This document shows, in pieces, positions 9,688 through 18,913 of a stretch of 64,000 nucleotides of DNA. Position 1 is the stretch's first letter, and every line of letters begins with the position of its first letter. This DNA comes from Ensifer sp. PDNC004. GTDB taxonomy: Bacteria > Pseudomonadota > Alphaproteobacteria > Rhizobiales > Rhizobiaceae. The position numbers were made by a program, and so were the translations under genes. The stretch covers positions 3,038,501 to 3,102,500 of the forward strand of contig NZ_CP070353.1 of NCBI RefSeq assembly GCF_016919405.1, in the 5' to 3' direction. A model generated the notes under the pieces. That model was not told the origin of the DNA and did no database searches. It saw only the letters and a list, made by a program, of their open reading frames with translations.

Positions 9688-10716
9688 TCAGTTCTTGCTC
9701 ATGGCGGCGAGCCATTCGTCGATCCAGGCCTTGCGGTTCTTGGCGACCTCCTCCGAAGGCAGGAGGAAGGTGTTCTCCGGCTTGACCAGCTTGTTGAAGG
9801 CGTCCGGCAGCGGCTCCTTGGTCGCTGCGACCGGCATCATCCAGTTGGTCGTCGGGATGATCGACTGGAAGTCCGGACCGGTCATGAAGGCGAGGAACTG
9901 CTTTGCCAGTTCCGGCTCCTTGGCGTTCTTGGTCATGCCGGCGACTTCGATCTGGATGTAGTGGCCTTCGGAGAAGGCAGCCGCCTGATAGCGCTCGGTG
10001 TTTTCCGCGACCATGTGGTAGGCCGGCGACGTGGTGTAGGACAGCACCATCGGCGCCTCGCCCTTGGTGAAGAGGCCATAGGCTTCCGACCAGCCGGGAG
10101 TGACGGTCAGGACGCGGTCCTTCAGCTTCGCCCAGGCGGCACCCGCCTCGTCGCCATAGACGGCCTTGACCCAGAGGAGCAGGCCGAGGCCCGGCGTCGA
10201 CGTGCGCGGATCCTCGATGACGATCTTTTGTGACGGGTCACCTTCGACCAGTTCCTTGAGGCTCTTCGGTGGCGTCTTCAGCGTCTCGGTATCGTAGACG
10301 ACGGCGAAGTGGCCGTAGTCATAGGGCAGGAAGGTGTCGTCGGAGAAGTTGCCGGGCACGGTGACGCCGGTTGCCTCGATGCCGTGCGGCGCGAAGAAGC
10401 CGGTCGCCTTGGCTTCGGCCACGAGGTTGGTGTCGAGGCCGAGCACGATGTCGGCCTTGGAAGCCGCGCCTTCGAGCTTCAGGCGGGTGAGAAGCTCGAC
10501 GCCGTCGGCGACGCCGACGTAGTTGACCTTGCACTCGCAGGTCTTCTCGAAGGCTTCCGCAACCTTGGCGCCCGGTCCCCATTCGGTGATGAAGCTCTCA
10601 TAGGTAAAGACCGTCAGCGTCGTGTCGGCCGCGGTCGCGACGCCGGAAAAAACGAGGCTTGCGGCGGCCGCAAGGGCTAGCCGGCTAAAGAGTTTGAGTT
10701 GCGATGAATTGGACAT
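9688..10716 (-). CDS. thiB: Thiamine ABC transporter periplasmic binding protein ThiB/TbpA
   Basis: A 342-residue protein with a typical signal peptide cut after about residue 29 (SGVATAA|D), then the TbpA-type fold ([17 protein letters not shown], near the N-terminus). It captures thiamine, thiamine monophosphate or TPP in the periplasm and hands it to ThiP. It is first in the operon, and its leader carries a TPP riboswitch ending about 63 nt before the ATG. Identity is secured by sequence, operon and riboswitch together. Confidence 0.95.
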   Translation of the reverse strand: MSNSSQLKLFSRLALAAAASLVFSGVATAADTTLTVFTYESFITEWGPGAKVAEAFEKTCECKVNYVGVADGVELLTRLKLEGAASKADIVLGLDTNLVAEAKATGFFAPHGIEATGVTVPGNFSDDTFLPYDYGHFAVVYDTETLKTPPKSLKELVEGDPSQKIVIEDPRTSTPGLGLLLWVKAVYGDEAGAAWAKLKDRVLTVTPGWSEAYGLFTKGEAPMVLSYTTSPAYHMVAENTERYQAAAFSEGHYIQIEVAGMTKNAKEPELAKQFLAFMTGPDFQSIIPTTNWMMPVAATKEPLPDAFNKLVKPENTFLLPSEEVAKNRKAWIDEWLAAMSKN

Positions 10717-10779
10717 GGCGAGGACCTCTCTCCCAAAGTTCGTTGTTGCATGGGAAAAGGGCGTATCGATCCGATCGCG

Positions 10780-10879
10780 TCTAATCCCTCCGCCGGTATG
10801 AGCCGGATCAGGTTCCGCGGGTTGGCGTTTTTACGCCTCTCAGCCTCCGGCCGCCATGCGGTCGGGAGGCACCCCGTTA
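10780..10879 (-). promoter_or_regulatory. TPP riboswitch (THI element) controlling thiBPQ
   Basis: Read on the minus strand it contains all conserved blocks of the THI box in order: ACGGGGTGC, then GCTGAGA with a following variable stem, then GAACCTGATCCGG, then ATACCGGCG and AGGGA. Known function: TPP binding represses expression of the downstream genes. No long T-run follows before the thiB ATG, so control may act on translation initiation (inference). Confidence 0.96.
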
Positions 10880-11019
10880 GAGCGGCAAGAGATTTACCGC
10901 TGCCAAGGCCCCAAGGCAAGCGATGTTTGCGAGGAAGCAAGGGCGCCTGGCCGGCACAACGGCGCATGTTTGCGTAAGCCGCCAACTGCGCTACACAACG
11001 GCAGCGAGGAGGAAATGTC

Positions 11020-11505
11020 ATGCCCGATATGCTCGTTCGACTTTATGCCCTGCCGGCTGAGCCTCAGTCGAAGCTTGATCCTGGCATCAGCATTCGCCGC
11101 GCCATGGCGCCGGAGCGCCGCCTGGTCGTGTCCTGGATCGAAAAGACCTTTGGCGCCGGATGGGCGGGCGAGGCGGAAGCCGCCTTTTCCTCGACCCCGA
11201 CACGCATGCATGTCGCAGTCCATGACGAAAAGATCGTCGGCTTTTCCTGCCACGACGTGACGGCGCTCGGCTTTTTCGGTCCGACCGGTGTCGACGAAGG
11301 CATGCGCGGGCAGGGGATCGGCGAGGCGCTGCTGCTTGCAAGCCTGACGGCCATGCGCGCGGCCGGCTACGGCTATGCGATTATCGGCGGTGTCGGGCCC
11401 GCGAAGTTCTACGAGCGGGTGGCCGGGGCTGTCGAGATCCCGGATTCGACCCCCGGCATTTATGCCGGCATGCTGTTCCCCGATCCGGTGCCCGAGGGGC
11501 ATTGA
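11020..11505 (+). CDS. GNAT-family N-acetyltransferase
   Basis: A 161-residue protein with a GNAT fold. The acetyl-CoA-binding motif A is around residues 90-105 (VDEGMRGQGIGEALLLASL), followed by a strand and FYERV, which corresponds to motif B. A strong ribosome-binding site GAGGAGG precedes the ATG by 7 nt. The substrate cannot be read from the sequence. It is divergent from thiBPQ and lies upstream of thiamine pyrophosphokinase on the same strand, but a link to thiamine is only positional. Confidence 0.85.
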   Translation: MPDMLVRLYALPAEPQSKLDPGISIRRAMAPERRLVVSWIEKTFGAGWAGEAEAAFSSTPTRMHVAVHDEKIVGFSCHDVTALGFFGPTGVDEGMRGQGIGEALLLASLTAMRAAGYGYAIIGGVGPAKFYERVAGAVEIPDSTPGIYAGMLFPDPVPEGH

Positions 11506-11577
11506 CGGTCTGACCAAAATACCGAGAACCGGTCGCCCGACGGTTTTCTTCGTTTTCCTTCGGCGGTCCTTTGCGCT

Positions 11578-12240
11578 ATGGGCTTTGCCATGGCTCGATC
11601 GACCTTCACCATTCTGCTTGGCGGCGCCCTTTCGCTGACCGACCGGCTGGCTCACCAACTGGCCGCAAGTCGCTTCATCGCGGCTGATGGCGGCATGCGC
11701 CATGCGCGGCTGCTCGGCATCGTGCCCGATGTCTGGGTCGGTGATTTCGATTCGACCGAGGAAGCCCTTCTTGCGGACTACGCGTCGGTCCCGCGCGAGC
11801 CCTATCCGGCGGCAAAGGCCGCGACGGATGGCGAGATCGCGGTCGAGGCGGCGCTGTCGCGCGGGGCCGATCGCCTGATCTTCGCCGGCGCGCTCGGCGG
11901 CACCCGCAGTGATCATGCGTTCATGCATCTGCTTCATGCCGTCGCCCTTGCCGAGCGCGGGCTTTCGGTGTTGATGACGTCGGGCGAGGAAGAGGCCTAT
12001 CCACTGCTGGCCGGCCCGCTCGAAGTCGACCTGCCCAAGGGCTGCCTCTTCTCGGTGCTGGGTCTGACCGAGCTTACCGGCCTTTCGATCGTCAATGCGC
12101 GCTACCCGCTTGACGATTTCACCCTGCCGTTCGGTTCGTCCCGAACCGTTTCCAACGTTGCGGAGGGTCCCCTTCGCTTCACTCTCAAGAGCGGCCGCGC
12201 CCTGGTGCTTGCCCGCCCCTATGATCTTTCCGGAGCCTGA
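11578..12240 (+). CDS. Thiamine pyrophosphokinase (thiamine diphosphokinase)
   Basis: A 220-residue protein with the catalytic TPK fold: AADGGMRHA near the N-terminus, PDVWVGDFDST at about residues 49-59, DGEIAVEAAL and GALGGTRSDH in the middle. It converts thiamine and ATP to thiamine pyrophosphate and AMP in the cytoplasm, and so activates the thiamine brought in by the nearby ThiBPQ importer. Neither candidate start (11578, or ATG 11590 at MARSTF) has a strong ribosome-binding site. The ABC-F gene begins 4 nt after the stop. Confidence 0.9.
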   Translation: MGFAMARSTFTILLGGALSLTDRLAHQLAASRFIAADGGMRHARLLGIVPDVWVGDFDSTEEALLADYASVPREPYPAAKAATDGEIAVEAALSRGADRLIFAGALGGTRSDHAFMHLLHAVALAERGLSVLMTSGEEEAYPLLAGPLEVDLPKGCLFSVLGLTELTGLSIVNARYPLDDFTLPFGSSRTVSNVAEGPLRFTLKSGRALVLARPYDLSGA

Positions 12241-12243
12241 GCC

Positions 12244-14070
12244 TTGGCGCCTCCCATTCTGAAACTCGACGATATCTTCCTCACCTTTGGCGGCACGCCG
12301 CTGCTTGCCGGCGCCAATTTTCAAGTGGAGCCGGGCGACAAGATCTGCCTGGTCGGCCGCAACGGCTCGGGCAAATCGACGCTGATGAAGATCGCCGCGG
12401 GCCTTGCAGAGGCGCAGTCGGGCGAAGTGTTCCGCCATCCCTCGGCGACCATCCGCTATCTGCACCAGGCGCCGGACTTCGACGGTTACGACACGGTGCA
12501 GGCCTATGCCGAGGCGGGCCTCGGCCCGAGCGACGATCCCTATCGCGTCGCCTACCTGCTGCAACACCTGGGTCTGACCGGCGAAGAAGACCCGAAGCGC
12601 CTTTCTGGCGGCGAGGCGCGTCGCGCAGCACTTGCCCGCGTCATGGCGCCGGAGCCGGACATCCTTTTGCTCGACGAGCCGACCAACCATCTCGACCTGC
12701 CGACGATCGAATGGCTGGAAGACGAACTGATCCGCAGCCGTTCGGCGCTGGTGCTGATCTCGCACGACCGGCGCTTCCTGGAAAAGGTCTCGACCGCCAC
12801 CGTCTGGCTCGACCGCGGCCAGTCGCGCCGCCTTGACCGTGGCTTCGCTCATTTCGAGGCCTGGCGTGATGAAGTGCTAGAGGCGGAAGAACTGGAACAG
12901 CACAAGCTCGGCAAGGCGATCGAACGCGAAGAGCATTGGCTGCGCTACGGCGTGACCGCGCGGCGCAAGCGCAACATGCGTCGCCTTGGCGAGCTGCAGA
13001 CCATGCGGGCGACCTATCGCGGCCACAAGGGGCCGCAGGGCACCGTGCAGGCGACGGCCGCCGACGCCAAGGAATCCGGCAAGCTGGTGATCGAGGCCGA
13101 GAAGATCACCAAGGCCTATGGCGAGCGCACAATCGTCGCGCCGTTCTCGATCCGCGTGCACCGCGGCGACCGCATCGGTCTCGTCGGCCCGAACGGTGCC
13201 GGCAAGACGACGCTCCTGAAGATACTGACCGGGCAGATCGAGCCCGACACAGGCACGGTAAAGCTCGGCACCAATCTGGAAATCGCGACGCTCGACCAGA
13301 AGCGCGAAGACCTCAATCTCGACGATACGCTGGCGCACTACCTGACGGACGGGCGCGGCGACAACCTGCTGGTCAATGGCGAGCAGCGCCACGTTACCGG
13401 TTACATGAAGGACTTCCTGTTCCAGCCGGAGCAGGCGCGCACCCCGATCCGTGAGCTTTCGGGCGGCGAGCGCGCAAGGCTGATGCTGGCGCGCATCCTC
13501 GCGCGGGCGACGAACCTTCTGATCCTCGACGAGCCGACCAACGATCTCGACATCGAGACGCTCGACCTGCTGCAGGAGATCGTCGCCGGTTTTGCCGGAA
13601 CTGTGATCCTCGTCAGCCACGACCGTGACTTCCTCGACCGCACCGTCACCTCGACGATCGCACCAGCCAATCCGGAGGCGCCGGATGGACGCTGGATCGA
13701 GTATGCCGGCGGCTATTCCGACATGATGGCGCAGCGCAAGGGCGCGATCGAGGAGAAGCGCAAGGCCGAGAAGGCGGAGAAGGCCAGGGCCGATGCCGCC
13801 GCACCCACGGCCGAAGCGCCGAAGGCTGCCAAGGGCAAGCTTTCCTACAAGCAGAAATTCGCGCTCGAAAACCTGCCGAAGGAGATCGCCAAGGCGGAGG
13901 CCGAGGCTGCCAAGCGCGAAGAAAAGATGGCGGATCCCAACCTCTTCACAAAAGATCCAAATGCTTTTGCGAAACTGGCGCAGGAGCTGGAGAAGCTGCG
14001 TGCCGACCTTGCTCGCATGGAAGAGGAATGGCTGGAGCTCGAGATGCTGCGCGAGGAGCTCGAGGGCTGA
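12244..14070 (+). CDS. ABC-F family ATPase (Uup-like)
   Basis: A 608-residue soluble protein with two ABC domains and no membrane segment, which defines ABC-F. Walker A motifs are GRNGSGKST (about 39-47) and GPNGAGKTT (about 316-324). Signature motifs are LSGGEARRAALARV and LSGGERARLMLARIL. Walker B sites are followed by DEPTNHLD and DEPTNDLD. The C-terminal 90 residues form a Lys/Glu-rich coiled coil, as in Uup, which binds DNA and ribosomes. The start is TTG, 4 nt after the thiamine pyrophosphokinase stop, so the two genes are co-transcribed. A role on the ribosome is inferred from the family. Confidence 0.92.
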   Translation: MAPPILKLDDIFLTFGGTPLLAGANFQVEPGDKICLVGRNGSGKSTLMKIAAGLAEAQSGEVFRHPSATIRYLHQAPDFDGYDTVQAYAEAGLGPSDDPYRVAYLLQHLGLTGEEDPKRLSGGEARRAALARVMAPEPDILLLDEPTNHLDLPTIEWLEDELIRSRSALVLISHDRRFLEKVSTATVWLDRGQSRRLDRGFAHFEAWRDEVLEAEELEQHKLGKAIEREEHWLRYGVTARRKRNMRRLGELQTMRATYRGHKGPQGTVQATAADAKESGKLVIEAEKITKAYGERTIVAPFSIRVHRGDRIGLVGPNGAGKTTLLKILTGQIEPDTGTVKLGTNLEIATLDQKREDLNLDDTLAHYLTDGRGDNLLVNGEQRHVTGYMKDFLFQPEQARTPIRELSGGERARLMLARILARATNLLILDEPTNDLDIETLDLLQEIVAGFAGTVILVSHDRDFLDRTVTSTIAPANPEAPDGRWIEYAGGYSDMMAQRKGAIEEKRKAEKAEKARADAAAPTAEAPKAAKGKLSYKQKFALENLPKEIAKAEAEAAKREEKMADPNLFTKDPNAFAKLAQELEKLRADLARMEEEWLELEMLREELEG

Positions 14071-14184
14071 GGGACAGCCAAGACGGTTCCATGCGTGAAT
14101 GCAAAGGTAATACGTTGAATCCTTGCGGGTTTTACCGTTAAACTGGTAAGGGAATGATCGCTTGCCGCGTTGAACGTTATCAGA

Positions 14185-14213
14185 TGATATGATAAGTAAA
14201 ACTTATTATATCA
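14185..14213. promoter_or_regulatory. Palindromic operator upstream of marR-MFS pair
   Basis: Inverted repeat TGATATGATAAGT - AAA - ACTTATTATATCA, with 12 of 13 positions paired, in an AT-rich island 14 nt before the MarR-family ATG. Its size and position fit autorepression by the MarR-family product (inference from family behaviour). Confidence 0.75.
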
Positions 14214-14226
14214 CCTGTGAACGATC

Positions 14227-14733
14227 ATGATGCCCTTCAAGCTAGAATCCGAAACCATTGGAATGCTTCTGACCGATGTCTCGCGCCTCTTGCGCGGGGC
14301 CTTCGACCGCAAGGTCAATGCCATGGACCTGGGCATCACGCCCGGCGAGGCGCGCACGCTGATCCAGGCGGCGCTTACCGAGGGCATCAAACAGGCCGAA
14401 ATCGCCACACGCATGGGCATCGAGCCGATGACGCTGTCGGCCTATCTCGACCGGCTGGAGACCAACGGGCTCGTCGCCCGTGTTCCCGATCCGGCGGATC
14501 GTCGCGCCAAGAATGTTATCATCACCGAAAAGGCGGGTCCGCTGCTCAACGAGTTGATGACCGGCCTCCGCGAAATGATGGATGCCTATACCGAAGGGCT
14601 GGATGCGGAAGCGCGCGCGCTTCTCTGTTCCAACCTGCGCATCCTGCGTGACAATCTGCGTCAGCTCGATCCGTGCCTTGCGGGCAAGGATACAGCGGAG
14701 AAGGCCGAGGTCCGGGCCGGAGCCGCGCAATGA
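14227..14733 (+). CDS. MarR-family transcriptional regulator
   Basis: A 168-residue winged-helix protein. The recognition region is at about residues 55-85 (IKQAEIATRMGIEPMTLSAYLDRLETNGLV), followed by the wing with the MarR signature DPADRRAKNVIITEKA. Its ATG lies 14 nt after a 29-bp palindrome, the probable autoregulatory operator. The stop overlaps the start of the MFS exporter gene (ATGA), so both are expressed together. The likely job is ligand-released repression of the efflux pump. The ligand is unknown. Confidence 0.9.
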   Translation: MMPFKLESETIGMLLTDVSRLLRGAFDRKVNAMDLGITPGEARTLIQAALTEGIKQAEIATRMGIEPMTLSAYLDRLETNGLVARVPDPADRRAKNVIITEKAGPLLNELMTGLREMMDAYTEGLDAEARALLCSNLRILRDNLRQLDPCLAGKDTAEKAEVRAGAAQ

Positions 14734-15968
14734 CGCGTCGCATGAGCGAGCGGCGCACAAGCATCATCGGTGCCTTCCTGGTGGCGCTCGGCCCCGTTTC
14801 CATGGCGCTCTACACGCCGGCGATGCCCGAACTGGTGCGTGCGTTCTCCTCAAGCGAAGCGGCGATCAAGATGACGCTGTCGCTCTATTTCGCCGGCTTC
14901 GCCTTTGCCCAGCTTGTCTCCGGCACGCTTTCCGACGTCATCGGACGCCGGCGCGCGACGCTGATCTTCATGGCCATCTACCTCGTCGGCAGCCTGATGG
15001 CGGCCTTTGCGCCTTCCGTCGCGGTGCTTTTGGCCGGCCGCCTGGTGCAGGGCATCGGCGCCTCCGTCGGGATGACCGTGGCGCGTGCGATCGTGCGCGA
15101 CCAGTTCACCGGGACTGAAGCCGCACGCATCATGAACATGATCGGCATGATGCTGGCCCTCGGACCCGCCGTGTCGCCGACGCTTGGCGGCCTGGCGCTC
15201 GGTCTCTTCGGGTGGCAGTCGATCTTCTTCCTGATGGTCGGCTTTGCCGCCATGGCCTGTCTCACCGTGCAGTTCTTCATGGCCGAGACCGCGACCCCGG
15301 ATCCGGCCAAGGGCCGCCTGAAGCCCATCCTTGCGGCCTACCGGCGGTTGGTGAGCGACAGCCGCTTCGTTTCCTCGACACTTGTGATCGGCGGAGCGGT
15401 CGGCGCACTTTATGCTTGGGCGACCATGTTGCCCTTCGTGCTGATCAATGCGGTGGGGCTGACACCGACCGAGTTCGGCGTCGGCATGCTGATGCAGTCG
15501 GGCCTTTTCTTTTCGGGAACCGTTGTGGTGCGGCTGCTGATGCGGCGTTTCACGCCGCAGGCGCTAGTGCCGGCCGGCCTCGTCTTCATCGGTGCGGCCA
15601 GCCTCGCGCTTGCCTACACCATGCACATGCTGCCGCCGAGCTTCCTCTCGGTCATGCTGCCGATCGGCATCTATGCCTTCGGCATCGCCTTCGTCATGCC
15701 CTACATGATGACGGCGGCGATGGCGCCGTTTCCGGACATCGCTGGCACGGCGTCGGCAGTGATGGGTTTCGTACAGATGGGCTCGGGGCTGCTTGGTGGC
15801 GCGATCGCCGCGGCGGTCGGCGCTCCGGTGCTGGCGCTCGGCACGATCATTCCATGCTTCGGCCTCGTCTGCATCCTGAGCTATGTCTGGTATCGCCGCA
15901 ACGTTCGCTCGCAGCCGCTCGCCGTGCCGGTCGAGCGCAAGGATCCCTCGCAGCAAGCGGCGGAGTAG
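14730..15968 (+). CDS. MFS drug-resistance transporter, Bcr/CflA type
   Basis: A 412-residue inner-membrane protein with about 12 hydrophobic helices. The Bcr/CflA signature region is near the N-terminus (YTPAMPELVRAF, then GTLSDVIGRRRA, the MFS motif A). The start is set at ATG 14730 because it overlaps the MarR stop (ATGA); a longer in-frame start at 14673 would run inside marR. It probably exports an antibiotic-like or small toxic compound, under control of the coupled MarR protein. The transcript ends at a strong terminator at 15977-16013. Confidence 0.9.
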   Translation: MTRRMSERRTSIIGAFLVALGPVSMALYTPAMPELVRAFSSSEAAIKMTLSLYFAGFAFAQLVSGTLSDVIGRRRATLIFMAIYLVGSLMAAFAPSVAVLLAGRLVQGIGASVGMTVARAIVRDQFTGTEAARIMNMIGMMLALGPAVSPTLGGLALGLFGWQSIFFLMVGFAAMACLTVQFFMAETATPDPAKGRLKPILAAYRRLVSDSRFVSSTLVIGGAVGALYAWATMLPFVLINAVGLTPTEFGVGMLMQSGLFFSGTVVVRLLMRRFTPQALVPAGLVFIGAASLALAYTMHMLPPSFLSVMLPIGIYAFGIAFVMPYMMTAAMAPFPDIAGTASAVMGFVQMGSGLLGGAIAAAVGAPVLALGTIIPCFGLVCILSYVWYRRNVRSQPLAVPVERKDPSQQAAE

Positions 15969-15976
15969 TGGACACG

Positions 15977-16013
15977 AAAAAAGCCTCCGCGAAAGCATCG
16001 CGGAGGCTTTTTT
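15977..16013. terminator. Bidirectional terminator between the MFS gene and argG
   Basis: Perfect 15-bp stem: AAAAAAGCCTCCGCG pairs with CGCGGAGGCTTTTTT around a 7-nt loop. T-runs on both strands serve the two convergent genes. Confidence 0.95.
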
Positions 16014-16030
16014 CTTCACTGGATAGTGGC

Positions 16031-17248
16031 TTAGCGGTTGCGCGCGGCTAGCGTGCGCAGGCGCAGCGCGTTGAGCTTGATGAAGCCGGCGGCATCCTTC
16101 TGGTCGTAGGCGCCCTGGTCGTCCTCGAAGGTGACGAGCTTGTCGGAGTAGAGCGACTTGTCGCTCTCGCGGCCGATGACCATGACGTTGCCCTTGTAAA
16201 GCTTCAGCGTCACTTCGCCTTCGACATGTTCCTGGCTCTTGTCGATCGCCGCCTGTAACATTTCGCGCTCCGGCGAGAACCAGAAGCCGTAATAGATCAG
16301 CTCGGCGTAGCGCGGCATCAGCTCGTCCTTGAGGTGGGCAGCACCCCGGTCGAGCGTGATGCTCTCGATTGCGCGGTGCGCGGAGAGCAGGATGGTGCCG
16401 CCGGGGGTCTCGTAGACACCGCGCGACTTCATGCCGACGAAGCGGTTCTCGACGAGGTCGAGGCGGCCGATACCGTTGTCGCGGCCGTATTCATTGAGCT
16501 TGGCAAGCAGGCTTGCCGGCGACAGGCGCACGCCGTTGATCGAGACGGCGTCCCCGCGCTCGAAGCCGATCTTGATGACGGTCGCCTGATCCGGAGCGGC
16601 TTCCGGCGAGATCGTGCGCATGTGCACGTATTCAGGGGCTTCCAGTGCCGGGTCTTCGAGAACCTTGCCCTCGGACGAGGAGTGCAGCAGGTTGGCGTCG
16701 ACGGAGAACGGCGCTTCGCCCTTCTTGTCCTTGGCAACCGGGATCTGGTGCTTTTCGGCGAATTCGAGCAGGTCGGTGCGGCTCTTGAACGACCAGTCGC
16801 GCCACGGCGCGATGATCTTGATGTCCGGGTTCAGCGCATAGGCGGAAAGCTCGAAGCGAACCTGGTCGTTGCCCTTGCCGGTCGCGCCATGGGCGATCGC
16901 GTCGGCGCCGGTCTTCTTGGCGATATCGATCAGGTGCTTGGAGATCAGCGGGCGGGCAATCGAAGTGCCGAGCAGGTAGACGCCCTCATAGACGGCGTTG
17001 GCGCGGAACATCGGGAAGACGAAATCCTTGACGAACTCCTCGCGGACGTCCTCGATGTAGATCTCCTTGATGCCGAGCATCTCGGCCTTCTTGCGGGCCG
17101 GCTCGAGCTCTTCGCCCTGGCCGAGGTCGGCGGTGAAGGTGACGACTTCCGCGCCGAGTTCGGTCTGCAGCCACTTCAGGATGATCGAGGTGTCGAGACC
17201 GCCCGAATAGGCGAGAACGACCTTTTTCACGTCTTTATGCGATGCCAT
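16031..17248 (-). CDS. argG: Argininosuccinate synthase
   Basis: A 405-residue enzyme, the usual length for ArgG. The start ATG at 17248 gives [21 protein letters not shown], placing the ATP-binding P-loop-like SGGLDTS near residue 16. Further conserved parts include [14 protein letters not shown]. It joins citrulline and aspartate with ATP to form argininosuccinate in arginine synthesis (cytoplasm). An upstream in-frame extension to 17332 has no family similarity. The gene is monocistronic and divergent from the LysE-family gene, 171 nt away. Confidence 0.97.
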   Translation of the reverse strand: MASHKDVKKVVLAYSGGLDTSIILKWLQTELGAEVVTFTADLGQGEELEPARKKAEMLGIKEIYIEDVREEFVKDFVFPMFRANAVYEGVYLLGTSIARPLISKHLIDIAKKTGADAIAHGATGKGNDQVRFELSAYALNPDIKIIAPWRDWSFKSRTDLLEFAEKHQIPVAKDKKGEAPFSVDANLLHSSSEGKVLEDPALEAPEYVHMRTISPEAAPDQATVIKIGFERGDAVSINGVRLSPASLLAKLNEYGRDNGIGRLDLVENRFVGMKSRGVYETPGGTILLSAHRAIESITLDRGAAHLKDELMPRYAELIYYGFWFSPEREMLQAAIDKSQEHVEGEVTLKLYKGNVMVIGRESDKSLYSDKLVTFEDDQGAYDQKDAAGFIKLNALRLRTLAARNR

Positions 17249-17419
17249 GGTTTCCGTCCGTCTGGTCTTGGGGAGGGCGGCGATGCCGCGTGCAAATCTG
17301 CGGCACTTTAGCCAGAACCTGCGGCGATACAAGCGCTAGAACGCTTGACGATGCGAATCCGCTGGCAAAAGCGCAGGCGCAGGATTACTGGAGGCGACCT
17401 CCGTGCCGAGGAAACGACG

Positions 17420-18061
17420 ATGGACTTCATTCCCAGCCTGCCGCCCCTCCTGACCTTTGCCGCTGCGACGCTGCTTCTGGCGGCCACACCCGGCCCGGAC
17501 ATGACGCTTTCGATCAGCCGGGCACTCGCCCAGGGCAAGAAGGCCGCGCTCTTCGTCGTGCTCGGCACCAGCTTCGGCATCGTCGTGCATACGCTGCTCG
17601 TCGCATTCGGCATCTCGGCGCTGATCACCGCCTCGCCAACCGCATTCACCATCCTCAAGACCGGCGGTGCCGCCTACCTGCTCTGGCTTGCGGTGCAGGC
17701 GATGCGCTTCGGCTCCAGCATTTCGGTGCATAAGGTCGAGCCGACGGAAGGCAAGGCGCTTGCCAACATCTCGGCCGGCTTCTGGGTGAACCTGTTGAAC
17801 CCCAAGGTCATCATCTTCTTCATGACTTTCCTGCCGCAGTTCGTCAGCGCCGATGATCCCTCGGTCACCGGCAAGCTTCTGTTCCTCGGCCTGTTCTTCA
17901 TCACCATCGGCATGCCGGTGAACATGCTGGTCGTCTTCACTGCCGACTGGCTTGCCTCCTGGCTGCAGCGCAACAGGGGCGTGATGCGGGCACTGGACTT
18001 CAGCTTCGCCGGCGTCTTCTCGGTGTTCGCGGTGAAGATATTCATGACGACGGCGCGGTAA
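17420..18061 (+). CDS. LysE/RhtB-family translocator (amino-acid or small-metabolite exporter)
   Basis: A 213-residue membrane protein with about six hydrophobic segments. The family motif lies near the N-terminus (ATPGPDMTLSISRALAQGKKAA), with a later conserved FWVNLLNPKVIIFF. ATG 17420 is preferred over an in-frame start at 17345 because GAGGA lies 7 nt upstream and MDFIPS starts the first membrane segment. The substrate cannot be assigned. The divergent argG suggests, only by position, a link to amino-acid overflow. A weak GCCCG/CGGGC stem follows at about 18069-18096. Confidence 0.88.
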   Translation: MDFIPSLPPLLTFAAATLLLAATPGPDMTLSISRALAQGKKAALFVVLGTSFGIVVHTLLVAFGISALITASPTAFTILKTGGAAYLLWLAVQAMRFGSSISVHKVEPTEGKALANISAGFWVNLLNPKVIIFFMTFLPQFVSADDPSVTGKLLFLGLFFITIGMPVNMLVVFTADWLASWLQRNRGVMRALDFSFAGVFSVFAVKIFMTTAR

Positions 18062-18118
18062 ACAAAAAGCCCGGACATCGTGGATGCTCGGGCCTTGTTC
18101 TGAAGGCGTCTTCCGTAC

Positions 18119-18913
18119 TCAGCCGATCAGCAGCGCATCGTCGTCGAGCGTCTGGCCGCGGATGCGGCGGAACATGGCGATCAGGTCCTCGACCTGCAGT
18201 TCCTTGCGGCTGTCGCCGGCGACGTCGAGCACGATCTCGCCGCCGTGGAGCATGATGGTGCGGTGGCCGTAGTCGAGTGCCTGGCGCATCGAATGGGTGA
18301 CCATCATCGTCGTCAGCTTGCGCTCGGAGACGATCTTCTGCGTCAGGTTCATCACGAACTCGGCCATACCAGGGTCGAGGGCTGCCGTATGCTCGTCGAG
18401 CAGCAGCACTTCGGAGCCTGCGAGCGTCGCCATAACCAGCGAGACCGCCTGGCGTTGGCCGCCGGACAGAAGATCCATGCGGTCGCCCATGCGGTTTTCA
18501 AGGCCGAGGTTGAGCTCGGCGATGCGCTCGCGGAAATGCTCGCGGCGCTTCGGGCCGAGGGCGGCCGCGAGGCCGCGTGCTTCGCCACGCTTGGCGGCAA
18601 GCGCCAGGTTTTCCTCAATCGAGAGTGCGCCGCAGCTGCCGGTCAGCGGATCCTGGAAGACGCGGGCGACGAGGCCGGCGCGGGCGGCGGTGCCCTTGCG
18701 GCTGACGTCGGTCTTGCCGATCATCACCTGGCCGGCACTCGGCAGCACGTCGCCCGCGAGCACGCCGAGCAGCGTCGACTTGCCGGCGCCGTTGGAGCCG
18801 ATGACGGTGACGAAGGAGCCCTGCTCGATGGTCAGGCTGACGCCGTTCAGCGCCTGCTTCTGCAGCGGCGTACCCTTGCCGAAGATGACCTGGATGTTGT
18901 TGACGCTGATCAT
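18119..18913 (-). CDS. ABC transporter ATP-binding protein (COG1101 type)
   Basis: A 264-residue ABC ATPase with Walker A GSNGAGKST (about 39-47), signature LSGGQRQAVSLVMA, Walker B VLLLDEHTAALDP and THSMRQAL. The DEHTAALD variant of the D-loop is typical of the COG1101 group, which always partners COG4120 permeases and COG2984 binding proteins. The ATG overlaps the permease stop by 4 nt. It powers an importer of unknown substrate; in Firmicutes the same type is linked to tryptophan or other aromatic compounds. Confidence 0.9.
   Translation of the reverse strand: MISVNNIQVIFGKGTPLQKQALNGVSLTIEQGSFVTVIGSNGAGKSTLLGVLAGDVLPSAGQVMIGKTDVSRKGTAARAGLVARVFQDPLTGSCGALSIEENLALAAKRGEARGLAAALGPKRREHFRERIAELNLGLENRMGDRMDLLSGGQRQAVSLVMATLAGSEVLLLDEHTAALDPGMAEFVMNLTQKIVSERKLTTMMVTHSMRQALDYGHRTIMLHGGEIVLDVAGDSRKELQVEDLIAMFRRIRGQTLDDDALLIG

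Noticed and set aside
10894..12852. 652-codon minus-strand frame opposite the GNAT, thiamine pyrophosphokinase and ABC-F genes
   Set aside because: It shadows three recognised genes; its composition is that of antisense reading.
18069..18096. Possible terminator between the LysE-type gene and the ABC ATPase
   Set aside because: Only about 5 bp of stem and an interrupted T-run; too weak to list as a terminator.
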